Shown here: in pieces, positions 15,905 to 24,671 of the stretch
Numbering within the stretch: position 1 is the first letter of the stretch
How the letters are laid out: every line of letters starts with the position of its first letter
From: Streptomyces sp. S465
Lineage (GTDB): Bacteria > Actinomycetota > Actinomycetes > Streptomycetales > Streptomycetaceae
Assembly (NCBI RefSeq): GCF_026898115.1
Contig: NZ_CP114036.1
Coordinates: 6,318,001 to 6,382,000, forward strand
DNA: 64,000 bases
Direction of reading: 5' to 3'
Made by a program: the position numbers and the translations under genes
Notes under the pieces: generated by a model
Database searches by the model: none
Told to the model about the DNA's origin: nothing
What the model saw: the letters and a program-made list of their open reading frames with translations, nothing else

Positions 15905-18900
15905 ATGACACCCCGGCCGGCGACCGGTGCCGCACGTCCACGCATCAGCGAACCCGGTCTGGACCGGTTGAAGGCGGTCCTCGGCGGCTGGCGTGGTGCG
16001 CTGATCGATATGGGCGGACGGAACAGACTGCTGAACTTCCGTCACACCAGAACCGCCACGCTGGAAATCACGTCGCCCGATGCCACGGCCGTGCTGAACG
16101 GTCTGGCACGAGGCTGGGACTTCGCTCCCATCGAGGAAGGCGAGAACGGCGACGAGGAGACGCTGCCTCTGTCCTTACCGACAAGCCGTGGGGAGATGCC
16201 GAGCGGCGGACTCCTCACTCAGAAGACCCGGCAGACGGCACTGGACGGGGCTCTCCGTCTTCTTCGTAACAAGTCCGCTCAGATGTACAACGACTACGGC
16301 CTGTGGGTGCTGTGGCTGGGCGTGGGCATGCTCGATTGGCGGGAAGCGGGTGCGCAGGAGACCAGCTCGGCCCCGTTGCTGCTGGTCCCGGTGGAGCTGC
16401 GCCGCGATGGACGGACCGGCCGGGTCCGGCTGTATCCGGCGGAGGGGCAGGAACCGGTCCACAATCCAGCCCTGGAAGTGAAGTGCGACCGGCTGGGCAT
16501 CGACTGGTCTCCGGTGACGGCCAAGGACGTCACCGATCTCGGTCCGGTACTCACCGCGGCGCGGCACATCGCCGCCCGGCAGGACGGCTGGTCGGTCGAC
16601 GAGCGGGTGGTGCTCGGCCTCTTCTCCTCGTACAAGGAGGCCATGTACCAGGACCTCCAGCAGAACGAGGACCGTATCCTGGCACATCCTCTGGTACGTG
16701 CCGTCGCGCTCGGCCCCGACTCGGAGCTTCCCGCCGACGCGATTGAGTTCGAGCCGCCCGAACTGGACCGTATCGACGAGATCCAGCTTCCGGAGCGGAT
16801 CCCTCTGGTCCTGAACGCCGACGCGTCCCAGCGTCAGTGTGTCGCGGCGGCACTCGACGGGCGTTCCTTCGTGATGAACGGCCCGCCCGGGACAGGCAAG
16901 AGCCAGACCATCACCAACATGATCGCCGCACTGATGCACTCGGGCCGCACGGTGCTCTTCGTCAGTGAGAAAGCCGCCGCCCTCGACGTCGTGCGCAACC
17001 GGCTGCGCGAGGTCGGGCTCGGCGACTTCGTCCTCTCCCTGCACAGCGGTGACACTGCCAAGAAGGCTGTCGCGACGGAACTCGCCCGTGTGCTCACCAC
17101 CGAGGCACGAGTCACCGGAGCCGCCGAGCACGAATTGGAGCGGGCGCGCCGGCTGCGCGAGGAGCTGTCCCGCTACGCGGCGGCGATGAATCAGGTGCGT
17201 GAGCCCCTGGGGCGCAGCTTGCACGACGTCCTGGGGCGTCTGGTCCTCCTCGAACAGGACGCAACTCCGCAGCTTCCCCTGAGCGCTGCCCATCGAGAGG
17301 CAGTCGGCACCCTGAGCGCCGGGGCACTGCAGGACGCCATCGCGGCTGCCCAGGCCATCAGCCGCGCCTGGCGGCCGGCGGTCGAGGGGGAGGCGTTTGT
17401 CTGGCGCGGGCTGGTGGGTTCCTCGGCGATGGCGGCGGCGTCGGATGCCGCCGAGGCGCTGGCCGCGCTGCGTACGGCCGGTGAGCGCAGGCCCTTCGCG
17501 GCGGCGATCGACGAACCTCGTACCGTGCACGACCTCGAACGGGTCGCGGAGTCACTCAGAGCCGGACTGCCGGACCGCGACTCGGTCCAGTCCGCCGGGC
17601 TCCCCGAGGGCGTCTCAGGCACGCTCGCCCAGCTTGCCGACCGCCTCGGCGCCCGTGAGCCGGGCAGCGCCGAGGGTGCGTTCACGCTGTTCGCGCTGAC
17701 GGATCTGGCCTCCGCCACCGAGCGGCCACCGCGCGCGTGGTTCGACGCCGAAACACTGGGCAAGGCCCATGCGGCCGCGGAGGAGCTGCGCCGGGCGCTC
17801 ACCGCACTCGCCGACGCGCGCGGTGCGGCTGACGACGTCTTCGGGGAGCGGATCCTCACGGCCACCGGGCTGCCGGAACTCGTGCGGCGTTTCGCGGAGC
17901 AGCACCGAGGCATCACGGGCCGCTTCTCCGCCCAGTACAAGGCCGACCGGGCGGCTGTCGCGGAGCTCACCCGGGACGGGGTCTGGCACAAAAGGCTCAT
18001 AGGCCGCCTCGACCACGCCCTGGCCTGGCAGCGGGCCGCCGCCGAGGTGGCTCGCCTCACCGACCGGCACGGCGGGCTCCTCGGCCGCTACACACCTCGT
18101 ACCGAAGCGGACCTCCCCGCCCTCGACCGGGCACTGGCCACGGCGGATCGCATCGCGGATCTCTCCGGAGGCATCGAGCACCGGGACAGGGTCGCCTCGT
18201 ACCTCGCCGATGGCGGCTCCGTCCCGGACCCGCTGCCGGGACTGCTGGCCGGGAACGCGCGGGACTCCCTGACCGACTGGTGCGATGCCGTGGCGCACCG
18301 CGTCGGCCGCTGGTCGGACGCGGTGACGACACTCCTCGGACTTTTCGGCGACACCCGGCGAGCGCAGCTTTCCCCCGCGTTACTGGGCACTTTTGAGCAG
18401 GCCCAGCAGGTTGTGGACGCGCTTCTGGCGGACCCACAGGGCCCGGAAGAGTGGCAGGCGTACCGGGACGGGCTGGAGGTGCTGGCCCGCCACCGCGTCG
18501 ATGAACTTGTGCCCCGCGCGGCAGAGCGCGGTATCCCCGCGGAGCGGCTGTCCGACGTCGTGGAACATGCCCTGCTCAAGGCATGGGCGGACCGGCTCCT
18601 CGACACCGACGACAGGCTCCGCACGACCCGTTCCGCTGACCTGGACGCGCGGGTCGCCGGCTTCCAGGAAGCCGACCGCCGCCTGGTCGAGGCGGCCGGC
18701 GGTGCGGTGATCGAGGCGTGCAATCGGCGCAGGCCCCGCAACTTCGGCAGTGGTGCGGGCAGGGTGATCATCCGGCAGGCAGAGCTGCGACGTCGCCATA
18801 TGCCCGTCCGTGAACTGCTCGGCCGGACCAGGGAAGTGGTCCGGACGATCAAGCCGTGCTTCATGATGAGTCCCTTGACCGTCAGCCAGTTCCTGCCATC

Positions 18901-20827
18901 CGACTACCGTTTCGACGTCGTCATCTTCGATGAGGCGTCGCAGGTGCGTCCCGCCGACGCGATCAACTGCATCTACCGGGGCGATTCCCTCGTCGTCGCC
19001 GGAGACGAGAAGCAGCTGCCCCCGACGTCGTTCTTCGACGCGGCCGTCGAGGACGACGGTGACGAGTACGACGAGGGCGTGCCCGACTCCTTCGAATCCC
19101 TGCTCGATGCCTGCAAGGCCGGAGCCCTGAACGTGCTGCCCCTGCGCTGGCACTACCGAAGCCGCCACGAGGACCTGATCACCTTCAGCAACCGGGAGTT
19201 CTACCAGAACTCGATGGTCACCTTCCCCGGCGCCCTGGACCAGGGCAACGACGTGGGCGTCGGCTTCTTCCCGGTGGGCGGTACGTACGACCGGGGCGGA
19301 CGACGGGACAACCGTATCGAGGCGGAAGCCGTGGCAAGGCGTGTCATTCACCACTTCGACACCCGCCCCGGCCGCACCCTCGGCGTCGTCGCCCTGTCCC
19401 AGGCCCAGGCATCGGCGATCGAGCTGGCGGTCCAGCAGGCCCTCCTGGCACGACCCGACCTCGACCACTGCTTCACCGAGGACCGGTTGCACGGCTTCTT
19501 CGTCAAGAACCTCGAATCGGTGCAGGGCGATGAGCGCGACGTCATGATCATGTCGATCGGATACGGCCCCGACGAACACGGCAAGCTCGCCCTCAACTTC
19601 GGTCCCATCAACAAGGACGGCGGCTGGCGCCGGCTCAACGTGGCCGTCACCCGCGCTCGCCACCGTATGGAGGTCGTCGCGTCCTTCCATGGCGGCAGCC
19701 TCGGAGACAGCCAGAACAAGAGCGTCCAGCACCTCAAGCGTTACCTCCAGTACGCGGAGAACGGCCCCGACGTCCTCGCCCAGGACGTGGTGCAAGCCGC
19801 CGACGCCGAACCCGAGAGCCCCTTCGAGGAGTCGGTGCTGCGAGTGCTGCGCAGCTGGGGACACGAGGTCCAGCCGCAGGTCGGCGTCGCCGGATTCCGT
19901 ATCGACCTGGGCCTGCGCCACCCCGACGCGCCGGGCACCTACGCCCTGGGCATCGAGTGCGACGGGGCGATGTACCACTCTTCCAAGGTGGCTCGCGACC
20001 GCGACCGGCTGCGCGAAGAGGTCCTGCGGGGACTGGGGTGGAAGCTTCACCGCATATGGGGCACGGACTGGTACCGGGGGAGGGCCGCCGCCGAGGAGCG
20101 GCTACGGAAGGCCGTCGAGCGGGCCGTCGCGACGGACCCGCTGACCGTCTCGGCCGACGAGCCGCTGCCCCCTGAGAAGGCCAACCCGGTTGTCCCGGCC
20201 CAGCCGACGCCGAACCCGGACCCCGGCCCCACCGCCGTGAAGCACGATCGCGTCCCCGTCGACAGGGAGCCCGACCGCCCCTGGAGCGCTCCGTACGCGG
20301 TACCCGAGGTGTTCGTGACGCCGTCGGCCGAACTCCACACCCCAGAGGCCCAGCCCGCGCTGCGCCGGATCCTGACCCAGGTCATCGAGGCCGAAGGCCC
20401 CATCCACGAAGAACTGCTGGTGCAGCGTGCCCGCGAGGCGTGGGGTGTGGCCAGGGCGGGCTCCAGGATCCGCGAGAACATCAGGCAGGTGGTGCGTGGT
20501 CTGGGCCGGGCGGGCAAGGTCACGGTGGATGGCGACTTCCTCTGTACGGCGGATGGGAAGGACCTCAAGGCCCGCCACCCGGCGCACGGCACCACCCCAC
20601 GCCAGGCCGCCCACATCGCCCCGGCCGAACGGCGGCTCGCCCTCCGAGAGCTGGCGGCCGAATGCCCCGGGATGTCGCGTGAAGAACTGCTGCGTCAGGC
20701 CTGCGATTTCTTCGGCTGGCGGCGCCTGGGCCAGGACATCCGTGCCGCACTGGAAGCGGATGTCGCCGAGCTGTACGCACAGGGCGTGTTCGTCGGCGCG
20801 GAGGGCCGGATCACGGTGGTGCGGTGA
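15905..20827 (+). CDS. DUF4011 / SF1 helicase / Vsr-like (MTES_1575) nuclease / DUF3320 fusion
   Basis: A giant 1640-residue cytoplasmic protein. The N-terminal DUF4011 part contains RNRLLNFRHTR at about residues 39-49. SF1 helicase motifs follow: GPPGTGKSQT (about 327), VIFDEASQV (about 1005), AGDEKQLPPTSFF, VQGDERDV and LNVAVTRARHRM. Residues about 1305-1395 form a PD-(D/E)XK domain with FRIDLGL and GIECDGAMYH (the ECDG near 1351), close to the Vsr/MTES_1575 group. The end matches DUF3320 (PIHEELLVQRARE). Such proteins recur in defence islands and probably unwind and cut foreign DNA. It is transcribed toward the BREX genes but is separate from them. Confidence 0.9.
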   Translation: MTPRPATGAARPRISEPGLDRLKAVLGGWRGALIDMGGRNRLLNFRHTRTATLEITSPDATAVLNGLARGWDFAPIEEGENGDEETLPLSLPTSRGEMPSGGLLTQKTRQTALDGALRLLRNKSAQMYNDYGLWVLWLGVGMLDWREAGAQETSSAPLLLVPVELRRDGRTGRVRLYPAEGQEPVHNPALEVKCDRLGIDWSPVTAKDVTDLGPVLTAARHIAARQDGWSVDERVVLGLFSSYKEAMYQDLQQNEDRILAHPLVRAVALGPDSELPADAIEFEPPELDRIDEIQLPERIPLVLNADASQRQCVAAALDGRSFVMNGPPGTGKSQTITNMIAALMHSGRTVLFVSEKAAALDVVRNRLREVGLGDFVLSLHSGDTAKKAVATELARVLTTEARVTGAAEHELERARRLREELSRYAAAMNQVREPLGRSLHDVLGRLVLLEQDATPQLPLSAAHREAVGTLSAGALQDAIAAAQAISRAWRPAVEGEAFVWRGLVGSSAMAAASDAAEALAALRTAGERRPFAAAIDEPRTVHDLERVAESLRAGLPDRDSVQSAGLPEGVSGTLAQLADRLGAREPGSAEGAFTLFALTDLASATERPPRAWFDAETLGKAHAAAEELRRALTALADARGAADDVFGERILTATGLPELVRRFAEQHRGITGRFSAQYKADRAAVAELTRDGVWHKRLIGRLDHALAWQRAAAEVARLTDRHGGLLGRYTPRTEADLPALDRALATADRIADLSGGIEHRDRVASYLADGGSVPDPLPGLLAGNARDSLTDWCDAVAHRVGRWSDAVTTLLGLFGDTRRAQLSPALLGTFEQAQQVVDALLADPQGPEEWQAYRDGLEVLARHRVDELVPRAAERGIPAERLSDVVEHALLKAWADRLLDTDDRLRTTRSADLDARVAGFQEADRRLVEAAGGAVIEACNRRRPRNFGSGAGRVIIRQAELRRRHMPVRELLGRTREVVRTIKPCFMMSPLTVSQFLPSDYRFDVVIFDEASQVRPADAINCIYRGDSLVVAGDEKQLPPTSFFDAAVEDDGDEYDEGVPDSFESLLDACKAGALNVLPLRWHYRSRHEDLITFSNREFYQNSMVTFPGALDQGNDVGVGFFPVGGTYDRGGRRDNRIEAEAVARRVIHHFDTRPGRTLGVVALSQAQASAIELAVQQALLARPDLDHCFTEDRLHGFFVKNLESVQGDERDVMIMSIGYGPDEHGKLALNFGPINKDGGWRRLNVAVTRARHRMEVVASFHGGSLGDSQNKSVQHLKRYLQYAENGPDVLAQDVVQAADAEPESPFEESVLRVLRSWGHEVQPQVGVAGFRIDLGLRHPDAPGTYALGIECDGAMYHSSKVARDRDRLREEVLRGLGWKLHRIWGTDWYRGRAAAEERLRKAVERAVATDPLTVSADEPLPPEKANPVVPAQPTPNPDPGPTAVKHDRVPVDREPDRPWSAPYAVPEVFVTPSAELHTPEAQPALRRILTQVIEAEGPIHEELLVQRAREAWGVARAGSRIRENIRQVVRGLGRAGKVTVDGDFLCTADGKDLKARHPAHGTTPRQAAHIAPAERRLALRELAAECPGMSREELLRQACDFFGWRRLGQDIRAALEADVAELYAQGVFVGAEGRITVVR

Positions 20828-20870
20828 GTCCGGCCCCTCCGGCGAGTCCGGTAAGCCGGTCAGGGCACCG

Positions 20871-21060
20871 TCAGCCCACCGGCTCCGGAGCCTTGGCCTC
20901 GGCCTGGACGAGTTCGCGCAACTTGGCCCGCGTCTCGGCGTCGGTGGAGTAGATCACGGTGCCCACCATCCCGCGAGCAACCGACCTGACCGAAGCCGGC
21001 CTGGTCGGTGGCACACAGCGTGGCCAGAGGCGCATTGGAGGCTACGGCACGCCGCTGACA
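20871..21060 (-). pseudogene. Decayed C-terminal remnant of a DUF2075 nuclease-helicase gene
   Basis: Reading the minus strand, one frame gives NAPLATLCATDQAGFGQVGC. This aligns with GAPASALWATDPAGFGQIGC of the intact DUF2075 protein encoded at 45645-47537. A second frame then gives GMVGTVIYSTDAETRAKLRELV up to the TGA at 20871, quoted here as GMVGTVIYSTD and AETRAKLRELV. It aligns with GLAGTVLYSDDPDTQAMLRELV of the same protein. About 190 bases remain, with an internal deletion and a frame change, so it cannot make a helicase. It abuts the end of brxHI and is in the opposite orientation to the intact gene at the right end of the island. Confidence 0.8.
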
Positions 21061-21073
21061 CACGGCCTCCCCG

Positions 21074-23215
21074 TCACGCACTCCACGTCGCGAACCTGAC
21101 CGGTTCACGGAGTGCCGCGGACGCTCCGTCGAGATCGGCCAAGCGGGCGGCCAGCGTCGCCTCCGCGAGGCGTTGCGGAAGGGCGGCGCTGAACTTCAAC
21201 CCGGCCAGGGCGCGCGGATCCACCGAGGGCAGGCACAGGTGCTCGGCGCCCTCGGCGACGGCCTTCTTCCACTCCTGCGGCGTGATGTCCTCGCGCAGCC
21301 GGACGTACGCGTCCGTGGGGCGCTGGAGGGGGTCGGCGACCGAGGTGAGCGTGGCGGCGAGGGTGGCATTGGCGCGGTAGCCCGCCCACGTCCACCAGCG
21401 GACGTTCGTGTCCCGCCCACCCCGCATGATCACAGTGCCGCCGGGGTGTACAAGGTCGGTGCTCGCCTCGCGAGCCTGGGCGAGTGCGCCCTCGGCACGC
21501 CGCGTGAGTGCGACTGAAGGTGTCGCGCCGAGCAGCACCTCCCGTGCCGCCCGCGCGAGCTCGTACGAGGCGCCCCGGGCGAAGCCGACGCCACCCCAGC
21601 GGGCCCTTCCGCCCCCGTCCACCGGCTCGACGAAACAGCGGCGTCGTGACCAGTCGATGTAGGTCACCTGCCAGCTTCGTCCGGCGAGCAACAGTCGGCG
21701 CGGTCCGACGATCTCGTCAGTGAGCAAGGCGGGGTCCGTGGTCCCGATCTGGGTACGGCCGGACAGCACGGTGAACTCCGGGGCGGCGGTGAATACCGCC
21801 GTGAGATCCATGAAGTGCCGGAACCCGAAGCGCTGTTCCGCCTCCGGGCCGATGAACATCAGCCCACCGTCCAGATTCAGGTAGCCCTCGTCGAGCAGAT
21901 GGCGCACGATCGGCTCCGCCGACGTCCCGAACGGGCCGAGCCCGCCCCACCAGTCCCGCCACAGCCGGTCCCCGACCTGGTGCTCTTGAAGACACAGGGC
22001 GAGCACCTGCTGGGCCGTGATGTGCCGGGGCTCCGGCGGCGCGACGACCGGTTCCACCCAGCCGCGGGACCAGAGCAGGAGAAGGGCTGCCGCCGACAGC
22101 AGCCCGGATTCGTCCACTGCCAGGAACAGGCAGTTCCGCTGTGAGCCGGGGCGCCGCCCGGTGCGGCCCAGTCTCTGGAGGAACGAGGCGACCGTGGCGG
22201 GTGCGTCGATCTGGATGACCCGGTCAAGATCACCGACATCGATGCCGAGTTCCAGTGTGCTCGTGGAGACGATCACGCAGTCGCGGGCCTCGGCGAAGGC
22301 TTCTTCCGCCCGGCGCCGCTCGTCCGCGGACAGTGAGGCGTGCGAGAGGAAGGTGGTCACGCCTTTCGCCCGCAGCGCTTCGCCGAGCTTCTCCACATCC
22401 CGGCGCGCCTCGCAGAAGACCAGACGCTTCTCGCCCCGGTGCAGCGCCGCGATCACGGTCGCGGCGTTGGCCAGCGAACCCACGTAGTCGAGTTCGATGT
22501 CGCCGGGAGGAGGGAGAGCGGGTGCCTTCTCCCGCAGATGGGGGGCGACGACCCGTGCTGTGCGCTTGCCGGCCCCCGACCCCTGAAGCCAGGTCAACAG
22601 CTCTTGCGGGTTCCCCACCGTCGCGGAGAGACCGACGCGTTGGACCGACCGGCCTGCCACCCGTTCCAGCCGTTCCAGCACGGCCAGTAGATGCCAGCCG
22701 CGATCGTCGCCCGCGAAGGCGTGTACTTCGTCGACGACGATGGTGCGGAGACCCGAGAAGAAGGCACGATGGTCGACGTTGGCGCTGACCAGCATCGCCT
22801 CCAGGGACTCCGGAGTGGTGAGCAGGACATCCGGCCGGTCACGCAGGATGCGCTTGCGGCGGGTCTGGGGGATGTCGCCGTGCCAGAGGGCTGCGGTGCG
22901 TCCCAGCCACGAGGTGTACGTCTCCAGCCGGGGCAGCAGGTTGTTCAGCAGGGCCTTGAGCGGACAGACGTACAGCACCGAAGTGCCGGTCCAGCTCTCC
23001 TCCGCCATCCGCGACAGGACAGGAAAGCATGCCGCCTCGGTCTTCCCGCCGGCGGTGGGCGCCAGCAGCACCGCGTCCGCCCCGTCCATCAGCGGTGCGA
23101 TCGCCTCTTGCTGGAGTGGCCGCAGGCCGGGCCAGCCCAGGGAATTCACGATGTGGTGGACCAATCCCCGGTGCAGGCGGTCCAGCGGATCGGAGCCCCC
23201 GGGCGCCTCCGTCAC
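21074..23215 (-). CDS. brxHI: BrxHI Lhr-like DEAD/DEAH helicase of type 2 BREX
   Basis: A 713-residue SF2 helicase. The P-loop is APTAGGKTEAA (about residue 50), the DEVH box VVDEVHAFAG (about 160), motif III SATVGNP and motif VI QRLGRTGRRPG. A long Lhr-like C-terminal region follows (LLLAGRSWQVTYIDW). In type 2 BREX this helicase is a standard component, although its exact step is unknown. Its GTG start overlaps the brxD stop by four bases, so the two are translationally coupled. It ends 13 bases from the DUF2075 remnant. Confidence 0.88.
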   Translation of the reverse strand: MTEAPGGSDPLDRLHRGLVHHIVNSLGWPGLRPLQQEAIAPLMDGADAVLLAPTAGGKTEAACFPVLSRMAEESWTGTSVLYVCPLKALLNNLLPRLETYTSWLGRTAALWHGDIPQTRRKRILRDRPDVLLTTPESLEAMLVSANVDHRAFFSGLRTIVVDEVHAFAGDDRGWHLLAVLERLERVAGRSVQRVGLSATVGNPQELLTWLQGSGAGKRTARVVAPHLREKAPALPPPGDIELDYVGSLANAATVIAALHRGEKRLVFCEARRDVEKLGEALRAKGVTTFLSHASLSADERRRAEEAFAEARDCVIVSTSTLELGIDVGDLDRVIQIDAPATVASFLQRLGRTGRRPGSQRNCLFLAVDESGLLSAAALLLLWSRGWVEPVVAPPEPRHITAQQVLALCLQEHQVGDRLWRDWWGGLGPFGTSAEPIVRHLLDEGYLNLDGGLMFIGPEAEQRFGFRHFMDLTAVFTAAPEFTVLSGRTQIGTTDPALLTDEIVGPRRLLLAGRSWQVTYIDWSRRRCFVEPVDGGGRARWGGVGFARGASYELARAAREVLLGATPSVALTRRAEGALAQAREASTDLVHPGGTVIMRGGRDTNVRWWTWAGYRANATLAATLTSVADPLQRPTDAYVRLREDITPQEWKKAVAEGAEHLCLPSVDPRALAGLKFSAALPQRLAEATLAARLADLDGASAALREPVRFATWSA

Positions 23216-24549
23216 GGAAGCTCCAGCGCGATGTTATCGGCACTCACAGCCGCTGCGGCGTTGGCCTCGACCTCGCTCAGCTCCGACGTGCGCACAGTGA
23301 GGGCGTAGTGCTCGCGTGGGTCGAACTCCTCGAACTGATCAATGCGGTCGAGTACGTCGCCGACGAGCTTCTTCAGGAACAGCCGGGGCGCCACACCCAC
23401 CTTGCCGCCCAGCGCCCCGCCCACGGCCTTGGCGAGATCGGCGATATAGGCCTCGTCCGCGAGAGCCTTGACGCGGTCCGGGCTCGACGAGCCACTCGCG
23501 TACAGATCCCGAATCGTCAGCCCCAGGCCGATGAGCGAGTCGAGTGTGAAGCCGGACAGCCGCAGCTGCACGGCGCGTGGATTGTCGAAGCGGGGATCGG
23601 TGCTGAAATCGGTGGCCAGGCGCTGAGCCAGCGGTGCCAACCGCTGTACGCCCTGCTGCCCGTCGTAGAACGCCGGTGTCCCGGTGATCATGAGGTAGAG
23701 CCCTGGGAAGCGCCCCGAGTGCACCTCGTCGATCAGCTGGCGCAGTGCGTTCAGTGCCTTGTCGCGTGCGTCGGAGCGGACCCGTTGGAGCGTTTCCACC
23801 TCGTCGAGGACGACGAGGAGTCCGGCGTGCCCGGAGTCGCGCAGCACGGTCAGGAGGCCCTGCAGGAAGCCGAGGGCGCCGAAGTGGTCCAGATCGCCTC
23901 GCACCCCGGCCGCCTTGCGTGCCGCGGCGGCCACGTGCGGCTGTCCGCCCAGCCAGGCCATGACCGCTGACGCGGTTGCCTCGTCTCCCGCCGCGAGAGC
24001 ATTCCGGTATCCCCGTAGCGCGATGGCGAACGAGGGGGCGTGCCGGGAGACTTCGACGAGCCGGGCCGTCATCAGCCTCTCGACCTCGTCGGGCAGCCCC
24101 TCTTCCGAGGTTCCGCCGGCGAGGGCGTCCTCTTCCAAGGTGTAGGACCAGGCGTCCACCACGGGTCGTAGGGCACTGGGCGGGAAGCTGGGTGTGGCCA
24201 GCCGCTCGGTGAGCCGACGGTAGACGGTCTCCAGTTTGTGCAAGGGTGTCTCGTTCTCGGAGACCTGGATCTCGGCGACGGCGAAGTTGCGGCGCTTGGC
24301 GCGCTCGCCGAGCCACCGGGTGAAGAACGTCTTGCCCGAGCCGTACTCACCGCGGACCGCCTTGAAGACGGACGCCCCCGACTCAACCGCGCCGAGTTCC
24401 GCGTCGAGCGCCTTCTCGAATCGCTCCAGACCTGTTGCGAGGAGGTCGAGCCCGCTTTCGGGGACGGCGCCACGCCGAAGGGCGTCGATGACATCACGGC
24501 GCCGGGCCGCGCTGACGGGTCCGGTTCGGCCGGGGCTGTCGGTACTCAC
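23212..24549 (-). CDS. brxD: BrxD ATP-binding protein of type 2 BREX
   Basis: A 445-residue AAA-type ATPase of the BrxD (DUF2791) family. Walker A is GEYGSGKTFFTRW at about residues 69-81 and Walker B is LLVVLDEVETLQR near 243-255. Downstream FRNP-type sensor residues are represented by PRFDNPRAVQLRL. BrxD pairs with BrxHI in type 2 BREX loci, as here by a four-base overlap. The exact role is unresolved; an ATP-dependent DNA or complex-remodelling function is inferred. The ATG at 24549 starts divergently from the DUF262 gene, with a gap of about 120 bases holding both promoters. Confidence 0.88.
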   Translation of the reverse strand: MSTDSPGRTGPVSAARRRDVIDALRRGAVPESGLDLLATGLERFEKALDAELGAVESGASVFKAVRGEYGSGKTFFTRWLGERAKRRNFAVAEIQVSENETPLHKLETVYRRLTERLATPSFPPSALRPVVDAWSYTLEEDALAGGTSEEGLPDEVERLMTARLVEVSRHAPSFAIALRGYRNALAAGDEATASAVMAWLGGQPHVAAAARKAAGVRGDLDHFGALGFLQGLLTVLRDSGHAGLLVVLDEVETLQRVRSDARDKALNALRQLIDEVHSGRFPGLYLMITGTPAFYDGQQGVQRLAPLAQRLATDFSTDPRFDNPRAVQLRLSGFTLDSLIGLGLTIRDLYASGSSSPDRVKALADEAYIADLAKAVGGALGGKVGVAPRLFLKKLVGDVLDRIDQFEEFDPREHYALTVRTSELSEVEANAAAAVSADNIALELP

Positions 24550-24600
24550 CCCATCAGTCTCCCACTGCGGCAGGCGGTGCAGGCGGGCCCGTCATCGCAC

Positions 24601-24629
24601 TTGACGCGCGGTTGGTCACTTGGTGCAAT
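24601..24629 (+). promoter_or_regulatory. Possible promoter for the DUF262/CBS-HEPN operon
   Basis: TTGACG at 24601 and TGCAAT at 24624 are separated by 17 bases and lie about 40 bases before the GTG start at 24672. The -35 match is good and the -10 match is only fair, so this is a tentative call. Confidence 0.35.
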
Positions 24630-24671
24630 CGTACGTTCACCGTTCAGCTTCAATCGGGGAGAAGACCCAGC

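Noticed and set aside
20860..21108. 82-codon minus-strand open frame as a real gene
   Set aside because: Only its middle third matches the DUF2075 family and the rest of the match is in another frame, so it is recorded as a remnant.
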